A stretch of DNA of 64,000 nt. It comes from Thuidium tamariscinum (lineage: Eukaryota; Streptophyta; Bryopsida; Hypnales; Thuidiaceae). A program made the position numbers and the translations under genes. Below, in pieces: positions 11,383-20,898 of the stretch (the first letter of the stretch is position 1; the number at the start of each line of letters is the position of its first letter). The stretch covers positions 13,330,001 through 13,394,000 of the forward strand of contig OX344753.2 in NCBI GenBank assembly GCA_947034885.2, read 5' to 3'. The notes under the pieces are model-generated. The model was not told the origin of the DNA. It did no database searches and saw only the letters and a list, made by a program, of their open reading frames with translations.

Positions 11383-11785
11383 GAGCATCACCACCCGCCT
11401 GGCAAAATGCGGGTGGTGCTTTGGCTGGCATTTTGCCAGCCATCCAGTTTGCAAGCTGGACGTCCCACCCATGGCCTCTTAGCAGGCTGAGTTTGAATGA
11501 TCTGAGAGGTTAAAAATAAATGATAAGTACCGAAATTGAAGGCTACGAAGTGGTTCAGTTCTGAAGTTGCATCCCAAACTTGGGGAAAGTCACATTATAT
11601 TTGTCCTACATTGTCTGCAGGTCGGCTAAGAGGTTAGAGGGTGGCTGGCAAAATGGGCCTGAAATGCCAGCTGATACAAGGTTCAATGAGCTAGCCATCC
11701 GAAATGCAGGACAGGTGGGGCGAATTTAGGGATCCCAACTAAGAACTAAGAAGTCATCCAAAATGCAGGACGAGTGGTGATGCTC
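11383..11785. mobile_element. Tourist-like (PIF/Harbinger-type) MITE
   Basis: The left end is GAGCATCACCACCCG. The right end, reverse-complemented, is GAGCATCACCACTCG. TTA stands on both sides (11380-11382 and 11786-11788), the 3-bp target duplication expected of PIF/Harbinger elements. The 403-bp body contains further internal inverted segments (GGCAAAATGCGGG, GGCATTTTGCCAGCC and related words), so it could fold extensively. It is non-coding. Confidence 0.82.
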
Positions 11786-11788
11786 TTA

Positions 11789-12397
11789 GGCCGGTAGTCA
11801 TACCTTCTCCAAAAACGAAATCTGTACAAAGAATGAAAAGTTAAAGAGTAAAAATAGGAGCCAGGAGCGATAATTCATTCTGCCTAAAGAAGGTGCAATG
11901 TATACCCTTTGTCATTTGCAAGAAAGAAAATAAGGAATATTCTTCTTTAGAGGATGTTGCTATGATCCTACACCAAGATGTTGCCCACGTCTAAAGTGGT
12001 GCAAGAATATCCTACTAATGCCAAGTGTCAACCGGTCTATGATTGAAGTTACTATTGCAATGGGGTTTACAGCTTCTTGACAATTCTAGTGAATTAAGAA
12101 AAACATTGCATGTAGAGGTGAAAGCGAGGTGAAAAATTCTTCAAAAGAATCTTCTTCACGTCTATTAAATTTCACTTCTAGAGGATAGTAATGGCCAATG
12201 TCAATCTTTAGAAAATGAAGCCTCTACAAGCCAAAAGGGCCAATACAAGAGCGCCAAGTCTTGAAATTCTCCGTTCCCTAAAGATTGAAAGATTGCAAAT
12301 GGAATGAAGAAGGTGTGATTGCTACTATTGTAAAAGAACAAAGTTATCACCTATGGTTGATTAATTTCTAAATTATTTACATTCAATTGATGTATCC
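11789..12397. other. Intergenic stretch, no gene seen
   Basis: No open frame with protein-like composition. It contains A/T-rich words and no recognised repeat. Confidence 0.5.
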
Positions 12398-12402
12398 CAT
12401 CA

Positions 12403-13124
12403 GGGTGATTGCAAAAAACACCTGCCGATTTTATTGCGTTTGGCTGATTTTTTGGAAAACACTTTAAAATTAGAAAATAATTTTTTTTTAAATTTAAAAA
12501 ATATGACTTATGTGTATACACCTTTAAGATGAAGATACCCATGGAAGGAATTGCACAAAAAAGTTGTCTAAGTAGGAGAACTAGAAAAGTGCCAAGTCCC
12601 ATGAAGATACATACTTTGGTGAGTTTTAATTAGGAAAAAATAGAAAAATATGTAAATTCAAAAAATCAAAACTGGACATTTGCTACAACTTTATGAAGAT
12701 GGTCATTCATCAAAAAAATCACTAAAATAATACTTTATAGGTTTCAAAATGCAAGTAGAAAGAAGTTCACTTTGTGGACTTCCACATGACATAAAAATAA
12801 TTTTTTTCAAAATCCCTCACATAGAGAGTTGTAAGTCTACTAGAAGACCATCTCATCCAAATTTCATCTCAAAATCATTAAAAAAAGTTACTCTATAGTA
12901 CTAAAAACCCCTAAATTGCCAAGTGTGACATTCAATTGGGTTTATTTTTGGATAGTAAAATATTTTTGAAAATTATGAAAAAATCAAGTAAGGTGTATGA
13001 TAGTTATGAGTACCTTTTCTATAATTTTGAGTCATTTAGAGAAAAAACATAAAAGTTATGGCCAAAAAACAAATCAGCACACTAAATGTGATAGAGAATA
13101 GGACAAATGTTTCTTACAACTACC
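12403..13124. mobile_element. GGGTGATTGC-family MITE, complete (copy B)
   Basis: The left end is GGGTGATTGCAAAAAACACC. The right end, reverse-complemented, is GGTAGTTGTAAGAAACA. CATCA flanks both sides (12398-12402 and 13125-13129), a perfect 5-bp duplication. The element is 722 bp. The interior is closely collinear with copy C, which lies inverted, and with copy A. Confidence 0.85.
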
Positions 13125-13317
13125 CATCATGGTCATCATTCCCTTGTCAAGTGTACATTTAGGCATGGTGCACAATCTTGTGGCTATTCTCACTTCTTCT
13201 CATAAACTTTGTTCTTTCTATAATACAAGTGAACCATCTATAAGGTAATAGGCTTTTAAGAGGAGCAGTCATTAAGAATTGCCTATTGGTAGCCCATAGA
13301 TGAACTTGTACAAAATT

Positions 13318-13830
13318 TTGATTGCAAGAAACACTTATATACTATTTTTTTACTTGTTTAACAAGGCTCTAACTTTTGAAAATTTATAAACTCAATGCAA
13401 AAATTAAAAAAATTGTTTCTATACATCTTGATTGCAATTGATACCCTTATTTTTCAAAAAATTTAAAAATTCATTTTACATTTTAAAGTCAACTTTGTTA
13501 ATTTGTCACACATTTCAATTTAGGGTTTTTTTTAGTACTATTTTGAACCCAAAAAAACAAATTTTGAGGTGAAATTTGGAGAGGATGGTTTCATAATATA
13601 CTTACTTATAGCTATTGACCAAAGGAATTTAAAAATAAATAATTTTATATGGTGTAGAAGTCCACAAAGAAAACTTTGTGCTACTTGCTTTTTGAAATGT
13701 ATGAAACATAATTTTGGTGGGTTTTCTATTCAAATTTCATCACTGATAGTAAAGTCTTCTAAAATGGCCAAAGTGTATTGAATATTCAATAAATACTTGC
13801 TATTTTCAATCTCCTTCTAGTTTTCGAATT
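13318..13830. mobile_element. GGGTGATTGC-family MITE, truncated and inverted (copy D)
   Basis: It begins GATTGCAAGAAACAC at about 13320. It then continues with the reverse complement of the right half of copies A and B, including TTAGTACTATTTTG, the GAGGTGAAATTTGGA block and the TTGAAATGTATGAAACATA block. It fades at about 13830 without a second terminus. No target duplication is readable. Confidence 0.55.
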
Positions 13831-14082
13831 TCATGCAACTAGACCTAATAAAAATGTACTAGATAATGGCAACTTCTTGGAAGTTGACTTTGAGAAGTAA
13901 GAACCAAGGTCAATACACTTGAAATAATAAATATTGAATTTCACAAACCAATTGATTCCATTTATTCAAAAATCCACCTCTATAGGTTGTATTTCATAAA
14001 ATAGTCCATTTTTGTGAATTTCATCATGTTTTAACCTTGTATGTGCATACACCTACTCGTAATCTCTTTCCAAAATTGACTC

Positions 14083-14812
14083 GGGCAATTGCATGAAAGA
14101 CTTGTACTATTTTCCATCACACGTCTCATACTAATCTGTTTTTGGACCATAATTTTTGCATTTTTGCTCCAAATGACTCAAGATTTCTAAAGAAGGTACT
14201 CATAATTATCATACAGCTTACATGAATTTTTGATCATTTTCAAAAATAGTTTAATATAAAAATAGTACTAGTGATTGAATGTCACATATGACAATTTGGA
14301 GGTTTTTAGTACTATGGAATACCTTTTTTTAATGATTTTGAGATGAAATTTGATTGAGATGGTCTTCTAATAGACTTCTAGTTTTCTACAAAAGTATTTT
14401 CAAAAATAGTTAATTTTATTTCATGTGGAGGTCTATAAAGAGAGCTTCATTCTGCTTGTATTTTGAAACATATAAAATATTATTTTGGTAGGTCTTTTGG
14501 TGAATGACCATCTCCATAAAGTTGTTGCAAATGGCCACTTTTTATTTTTTTATTTACTTATTTTTACTATTTTTTCCTAATTAAAACACGAAAATATGTA
14601 TTTTCTTGAGGTTTGGCACTTTTCCAGTTCTCCTACTTAGAAAATTTTCCTATACAATTCCTTTTGTAGGTACCTTTGTCTTAAAGGTGTATACATAAGT
14701 CATATTTTTAAAAAAATTTAAAATTATTTTTCTAATTAAATAGTACTCCAGAAAAAGTTAGGAGTACTATTGCTAAAGGCAACAAATAGTACAGGTCTTT
14801 CTTGCAATCACC
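14083..14812. mobile_element. GGGTGATTGC-family MITE, near-complete, inverted (copy C)
   Basis: The left terminus is degenerate (GGGCAATTGCATGAAAGA). The right terminus, GTCTTTCTTGCAATCACC, matches the family well. The interior is the reverse complement of copy B over long stretches (ATATGACTTA, ACACCTTTAAGA, CTAAGTAGGAGAACTGGAAA). The 730-bp length fits the family. The flanking 5-mers (GACTC and CTCTT) do not match, so no target duplication is visible and the copy may be old or rearranged. Confidence 0.72.
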
Positions 14813-14819
14813 CTCTTGC

Positions 14820-16190
14820 AAATTGAATTTTGTCTAAAATTGGTATAGCTTTGTACATGAGAACCTACGTAAATCATAGGTTCATTATTTCTAGTCCCAA
14901 TGCCCCATAAGAATTTTAGTCTATTCATATTTATAGTATCTAAAAAAGTGCTATGAAACTTTGGAATCCCCAATGACTATTGATATGGTATTATATTGAT
15001 ATGGTATTATAGTTCAACAAAAAATCTAAATAGATCATAGGATATATGAGGAACTATGCTCAAATACAGTGAATTTTGTTATAAAGGGGAAATTCCTATA
15101 GAATGGTGCAACATTCCTTAAATGGCACAAATATGTCAAAATGACACAACATTTCATTAAAATGGCATGGAATGTGTCAAAAATGGCAAAATTCCTGCAA
15201 ATTCACCATTATAAATATTCATAAATTGGACAATATTACGTGCAGATAGCTACTGTACCTCACTGCCAAGAAGGATGAGCTGAGTCACCTAAGTCATCTG
15301 TTAATAACATGTCACAGTAACTATTTTGACCAGTTTTAAATGGTCAAAATGCAGATTAAAAACTCTGGGAGGAGTGGAAGTAAAATGACATTCGTGCTGC
15401 AGTACTGCTGATCGTTGACATACGGGCGGTACTTCTGGAGGGATCATTCAACCCCAAATGAATGGACGAAGGAAGTGTTGCAAAAATAGCCTCAGTACAT
15501 TTCAAGTAAAACCTGACTGGGCGACAGGGCGGCCTTCATTTCTGTCCTCTCACTTAATCTGCAATCGCAGGGAGATTATCCTGATCTCCCTTGCCGACGA
15601 AAATATCTGATGTTTGAGCACGCACTAGAAAATGCGGTAAACTGGGAGAATACGTGCCACTGATTTCCCTTATCGTAGTGGAAACAGACCTACAAATTAG
15701 CCCCACTCGAACAGGGATTACAACTGTAATCCTGGCATTCGTAATCCAAGAACTAAAGATAACCCTTCTGTGAACGACAGACCATCTCAATTGTGCAAAA
15801 ACCAATATTTTAGAATTTAAATCTTAAAAGCAAGGCCCTGTCAATAGCTAGCCAACACAATGTGAAATGAATAATGGCTCCTTGTAATGCATGAATTGGA
15901 GGCCCGAGATCACCGACTCAACCCAGGCGCATCAGAGATCGAATTTATGTCATCAGATTAGATCATTAAATTGTGTCAGGATTCAAATACCAATTGAAAG
16001 ATCAATTGAAGTGATGTCGGCACGCGTAGAGACAGAAAACCTAGTTCTATTCGTACTTTCGTAGAACGTACTCCTGATTGAAGCAGCTGCTCGACGACAT
16101 TCCAATCTCTATTTCAGTTCCTAAGAGTATGATATTGTACACGTACATCTGTCGGGTCATGCACACTAGACTTCCCATACTTCTAATCCA
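14820..16190. other. Intergenic stretch, no confident gene
   Basis: The first part is AT-rich, with a 16-bp direct duplication (ATTGATATGGTATTAT) near 14983-15012. From 15.3 kb composition is more balanced. An 83-codon minus-strand frame at 15554-15805 has no recognisable domain and no clear promoter context, so it is not called. Confidence 0.5.
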
Positions 16191-16193
16191 CTC

Positions 16194-16871
16194 TCACAAC
16201 CGAAGTTTGCTGATTTCTATTCTAGACAGGTCGATCAAATTCCCAAACTGTCTCGAAGGTCCCGGACTCCTGCTCGTGAGAAACCCATCCACGGACGCCC
16301 GACCTCGCAAAACGGGGGAATAATGTCGTCCCGAGCTATGCTTCGACGCAGAGCTGTGTCTTCCCCTCGCAACTGCAACCGATTCCAGAAACATTTCACT
16401 GTCACTCGCAGGCTCACACGGAGGCTCATGCCAAGCCGACTCCCGAGGGCCATTGAGCTTGGACGACGATGCGTTACTCGACTGTCGTCCAAACCCTGTC
16501 GGTGAATTCACACCCTGTCGAGCAGACGGACATGGACCATCGCTCAACGTCCTCGCCAGATGGGCATCTTCACAGCTCCGAAGCTCAGCACTATCCTCCG
16601 CGTCCATGATGGAAAGAAGTATGTTGGCCATAATCTGCGTGTTGGAGTGCTTGTCGACGAAAGACCGGCGACCAGGGCCCGGGACAGACGACGTCGTCGA
16701 TACGAATGATGAGGAACCGGAGGAGGAGGACTGAGCGGAAGAACTGGGGCTGCGAGAACTAGTGCCCGAGGTGGAGCCCGAGCTGGTGGCTATGGAGGCG
16801 GGTGCAGGAGAAGGAGCTGCAATAACGTTACATTTCTTTTCATGGTAAGCGAAGAGCCAACACCTCGGCAT
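16194..16871 (-). CDS. Possible small Ser-rich protein of unknown function
   Basis: An uninterrupted frame of 225 codons in a locally GC-richer stretch. The N-terminal third is low-complexity Ser/Thr/Pro (IATSSGSTSGTSSRSPSSSA). A more ordinary segment follows (about residues 70-110, including QIMANILLSIMDAEDSAEL, which could be a short helix), then a Ser/Arg/Pro-rich tail. No signal peptide, membrane segment or known domain is visible. I took the first ATG; an internal Met before ANILLSIMD is an alternative start. A TATA-like sequence lies about 345 bp upstream. I do not recognise a family. The longest antisense frames here look like shadows of its GC-rich codons. It could be real, or a remnant. 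Confidence 0.4.
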   Translation of the reverse strand: MPRCWLFAYHEKKCNVIAAPSPAPASIATSSGSTSGTSSRSPSSSAQSSSSGSSSFVSTTSSVPGPGRRSFVDKHSNTQIMANILLSIMDAEDSAELRSCEDAHLARTLSDGPCPSARQGVNSPTGFGRQSSNASSSKLNGPRESAWHEPPCEPASDSEMFLESVAVARGRHSSASKHSSGRHYSPVLRGRASVDGFLTSRSPGPSRQFGNLIDLSRIEISKLRL

Positions 16872-17213
16872 GCGGTACGACGCCCAGGGAGTAGTTACGA
16901 AGTTTCACAGACCCAGCTAGCTAGCTAGCTGCACAGAGCTTCGCTCAGTCGGTACTACGTTCAACTCCGGAAAACGTTCCTGGAAACTCTGAATGCAGAA
17001 TGGTAGCACAAATGATGCAAAGGCGGATTGAAGTAATCAGAAGAGAATGACGGTTTACTCAAAGCTAGAAGTCGAATGCAGTATTGAAGTGAGTCTGCAT
17101 GAATTGAAGGTATGATCCAGGAAACAGAAGTTTGGGGAAGAAGAAGAAGGTCGGCGTAGTGTACCTTGCAGCTGACTTAGCTTACTAGCGCAGTACTGAA
17201 TTACTGATGCATG

Positions 17214-17226
17214 GTTATATATAATT
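17214..17226 (-). promoter_or_regulatory. TATA-like box upstream of the 16.2-16.9 kb frame
   Basis: On the minus strand this reads AATTATATATAA, a good TATA match, 343 bases before the ATG at 16871. That allows a transcription start near 17.18 kb and a 5' UTR of about 300 bases. The motif is common in AT-rich DNA, so support is weak. Confidence 0.25.
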
Positions 17227-17229
17227 CTT

Positions 17230-18206
17230 TAGAATATCTAGTTCAATTCAGAGCGCCAAACTCGTGCCGTTCAAGTGCTCCAAAAACTTTCAAAACTCGG
17301 ACAGGTGTGGATGTGACGTTGCGACTGCAAGCTGCGCCAATTTCAGGGAAATCCGCCGTCAAAACTCCTCACTCTTCGCCTCACATACTGAACGTCGCTT
17401 TATCCTTCTCCCGAGCCCAAATTTAAATTGGTGGCGTCCGGGCGTTTCATTGGATGCTTTCCTCCAGGATACAAGTTCTTTTTTTGGTGACTCCGAGCAT
17501 GGGCATGCATGTATCCACAGTAGCGCTCGTTCTGTGAGTGAGATCGGTCGACCCTGTTCAGTGAATGTTCTTTCATTAGTACTTACATGGGAAGCGTTCG
17601 TTTCATTCAAACAAACACATCTTTGATCGAGTGCCGGACGTCGACCCACTGATCGATGTGGAGGTGGCAATGGGATTGGGGTTTCGTAATGTCAATGCAG
17701 GAGAGTTCTCCTGTCGTGGCATGCTTCAATTGCTTAAGGAGAGGCAGATTAAGACTGATAATGCTCAGTGCTTGCCTTGTGCAAATCTTCAGCAAGGTGG
17801 GTATGAAGTAGAGATTTCATTGGTGTAGAAATGAGAGAAATCTAGGAGAAATCTCTTCCTCTACCAACCAATATTAACTCAGTAAGTGCAGATTCACGTA
17901 CCTAACAAAATTTAAATCTAAATGGAGGAGACTATTACTGTTGTGGCATGTTTTGATTGGTTCAACAATCAAAGAAATCAAATCTATAGACATTGACATT
18001 ATGTTCGGTAACTGCAAAGCAGTCCAAGTTACCAAAAATAATCGTCGGTCAGTACCAACCTCGCCACCCTACAACATATGCTTTGATGTTTCAATTGCAA
18101 GTAGTAAAAAATGATTTTGTTAGAAGTAATGTCTCTAAAAACATCTTTGTGTCCAGCATGACGTGTAAAGAAACATCCAAAGTTGTAACATAGGTCTGCC
18201 ATGACT
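17230..18206. other. Intergenic stretch, no confident gene
   Basis: Overlapping open frames on both strands at 17.26-17.67 kb (up to 120 codons) have no recognisable domain and mirror each other. This looks like GC-richer non-coding DNA or a remnant. From 17.83 kb the sequence is AT-rich. Confidence 0.45.
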
Positions 18207-18230
18207 GTTGACATGGCATGCCATGTCAAC
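18207..18230. repeat. Perfect 24-bp palindrome
   Basis: The half-site GTTGACATGGCA is followed at once by its exact reverse complement, so both strands read the same. A related word, GCCATGTCA, recurs near 18281-18289. No gene is adjacent. Confidence 0.8.
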
Positions 18231-18234
18231 ATAC

Positions 18235-18868
18235 CATATCTACGTCACATAATTTTCACATCATTGGTCCACGTCAGATGCCATGTCACATAATTTTTCA
18301 CACCACTTGCTTGTTTTCTTCTTTTTTACCCCAAACACTCATTTCACCTTTGACTGAACTAATATTTTGTTAATTACTTTTAATTAAGTTTGACCAAAGA
18401 TGATGACATGACTATGAATGTTTTCCTTGATGATCTTAAAAACATCTTTATGTGGACAACTATATTTTAGATTACATCATTGTTTTTTATAACACCAATT
18501 TGTTGTGACTATAATTTAGCATGCTTTCTACAACATCTAATCAAAATCCTCCCTTTTTTAGCCTTCATTCACTCGACATCCCAATGTTTTATAAGATGTA
18601 TGATGTTATTTTGGACATGCTATGTTTTTGGCCTAACACCATAAAAATCACGGGTTTCTTATAGCACTTGATAGTCGATTACTTAAGCGATTTTTAAGCG
18701 ATTTTCAAACACATCGTGACCAATGACGCAAGTAAGATTTTTACCATGTAGGAAGATAGAAAATATGAGAACTACAGATTTTTTTAGAATTTTATTACCA
18801 AAATTGATTTTTGGAAGCCAAAAAGTTGTTTGAACTAACAATCAATATTTAGACTCTTCCAATTTTGA
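18235..18868. other. AT-rich intergenic stretch, no gene seen
   Basis: No open frame of note and no recognised repeat family. Confidence 0.5.
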
Positions 18869-18869
18869 T

Positions 18870-19906
18870 TAAGATACGTACACCTAAAAGCGCCTTGTTT
18901 CTAAAAGTGCCATCTACAGTGCACATACATTTCTGAAATCAATCATGTTCACAGACTGTAGATGGCGCTTCAGAAACAAACTATGACTATTAATAACTTT
19001 TGCAGGGTGATTGCAAGAAACACTTGTCCTATTTTTTGTCCCCTTGACCTCCAATAGGTATTTTTTTGCTCATAACTTTTGCATCGTTTTTCCTATCAAC
19101 TTGAAATTTGGAATGAAGGTGCACACAAAAGTTTTATGTGTTGTATAATTTTTTCAATTTTTTAAAAATTAGTTTACTATTTTTAAACTGCCCCCGATTG
19201 GCTGTCTACCTTGGCCATTTGGGGGGTTTTTAGTCCTATTTTTGACTCAAAAGTCCGAATTTGAAGTCACAAATTGGACAAGTTGGAGTTCTACTAACAT
19301 TTCAAGGATTGATAGTGAGTTTTTATGAAAATAGTAAAATGTCTATTGTCCACATGGGGTCAAAGTGACCTTCCTTTGCACAAACTCTATGAAGAGGGAA
19401 AATTTTTTTTAGAGGAGTTTTTTTTTGAAATGTGTGCACAATTTTGTTTAGATAAATTGATTTAAAAAAAATAATTTTTTGATTTTTTTTTAATTATTAA
19501 AAATAAAAAGGTCCACAGACCCTTTTTCTGCTATTTTCTGCTCCATGTGGCTTGTGAAGTACTTGTAGTAGTCCATAGTAATGCATTATACTGCATAGTA
19601 CTACACTGACGGCCCAGATTTGAAAGTGCCTGAAATCGACGGCTGAGATTTGCAGGCGCGCGTCAAACGCGCTGTACTGTCAAGATCACGTAGTACTGCC
19701 AGTACTAAGCCAAAAAACAACATTTTGAGCCAAAAACGTGAAGTGTTTCTTGCAATCACCTTGCATATGGTATCCAAATTTTGTATTCTTTGGTGCGTTG
19801 GAACATGCTTTCACTTACCAACAAGACTACATAAAAATTTGAACTAATTAATAGCAGGAAGTAGGCTCAGTATGAATAAGTGGCGCTCTTGGGTGTACCT
19901 ACCTTA
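18870..19906. mobile_element. TAAGGT-family MITE, copy 1, interrupted by a second MITE
   Basis: The left end is TAAGATACGTACACCTAAAA. The reverse complement of the right end is TAAGGTAGGTACACCCAAGA. Both then continue GCGCC, so the termini match over about 25 bp. Removing the nested element (19005-19760) and one TTGCA duplicate leaves about 276 bp. That agrees with the uninterrupted 266-bp relative at 57087-57352, whose interior aligns on both sides of the insertion. The TA at each end may be a TA target duplication (Tc1/mariner style), which is inference. A second internal inverted pair (GTGCCATCTACAGT facing ACTGTAGATGGCGC) lies at 18908-18968. Confidence 0.8.
19005..19760. mobile_element. 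GGGTGATTGC-family MITE nested in another MITE (copy E)
   Basis: The left end is GGGTGATTGCAAGAAACAC. The right end, reverse-complemented, is GGTGATTGCAAGAAACAC. TTGCA flanks both sides (19000-19004 and 19761-19765). The homologous uninterrupted site at 57218-57222 (minus strand, in context ACTTTTGCATATTG) has a single TTGCA. This shows directly that 5 bp were duplicated on insertion. The element is 756 bp and non-coding. Its interior is diverged from copies A-C but shares the GTTTTTAGTCCTATTTTTGA-type block. Confidence 0.9.
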
Positions 19907-20898
19907 TAAACTAGGTACTTCCTACTTCCTACTTTCTTGCTCACTACATTGAGACATATGTTATGATCTTATTGAGCCCAATTTTGAAAAGGAGGAAAAA
20001 ACACAATTTAAACTTCCATAGGAAATATGTTCTAGCCTTGATTGGAAATAGCTGCACCTTCCAGAGGTTGGGCATGGGTCTTTGGCAAGGAATAGGTTCC
20101 TCTACCTTAGTAGATTTCAGAAGACATTGATCCATGAAACTAGGTAGATTCGAATATCATAGATCTTCAAATCGAAGGGATTTGAAACTGAAATCTACAT
20201 AGAAGGCAGAGTTGAAAGTCTGAATAAATTGTGATCATTAAGAAATTCGAAGTGTACAAAATAACCTTATATCTGCATACTTAGCAGGCTGGCCTGGAAG
20301 ACTGAATTCTACAAACTGGTTTAAATCTTTAATATATACAAAAAACTGTAATAACCAAAACATACAAAATCCCAGTGGGATACAGCCGTATAGAATTCCC
20401 CTTCCTTATAACTTCATACTTCAAATGTTGAATGGTAAATTTTAGTGCAATCGGTTGCAGCAGTTTCACTCGCCTGCTTCAAATTTCAGATCCATGCCAG
20501 TCCCAATTCAGACGCTTTGTAATGCGCCTATGACCATACCATTCAGTTTCTGGGCTCTCGGAAACATCATCGATAGAGGTGACAACCGATTAGAGCTGAA
20601 ACATTTATTGAGTTTCACGAGTTGTAATCCAACCATTTCTCTGGCCTGCCTTCTCCCAATCACCGCCTGTGCTAATCTGTGAGAAGTTGACAACCAAATT
20701 GCACCTATTTAGCGAGAAATTGAGAAAAACATCGACGCTTAGTGCACATGAATTAGTTCAAATTACACCTCAAATATTTAGAAACATGATACGCTATTTA
20801 TGAAGGCACAGCAACTAGATCATTCTACTCATTTACTGATTTGATTCAGCAGTCATTATCCAGTAAACAAGTAGAATGATGAATGTAAATGTTTCCTA
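19907..20898. other. 3' flank of the giant gene; no separate gene seen
   Basis: This lies downstream of the stop codon at 20899. A minus-strand AATAAA-type signal (TTTATT on the plus strand, about 20603-20608) lies about 290 bases past the stop and could serve polyadenylation. Short open frames at 20.45-20.69 kb are within the presumed 3' UTR and show no domain. Confidence 0.4.

Noticed and set aside
14078..14817. Target duplication around MITE copy C
   Set aside because: The flanking 5-mers differ (GACTC and CTCTT); only a 3-base overlap, CTC, is shared, which is not convincing.
17211..17795. Overlapping open frames of 60-120 codons on both strands
   Set aside because: Mutually overlapping, without domains or splice context; likely chance frames in GC-richer DNA.
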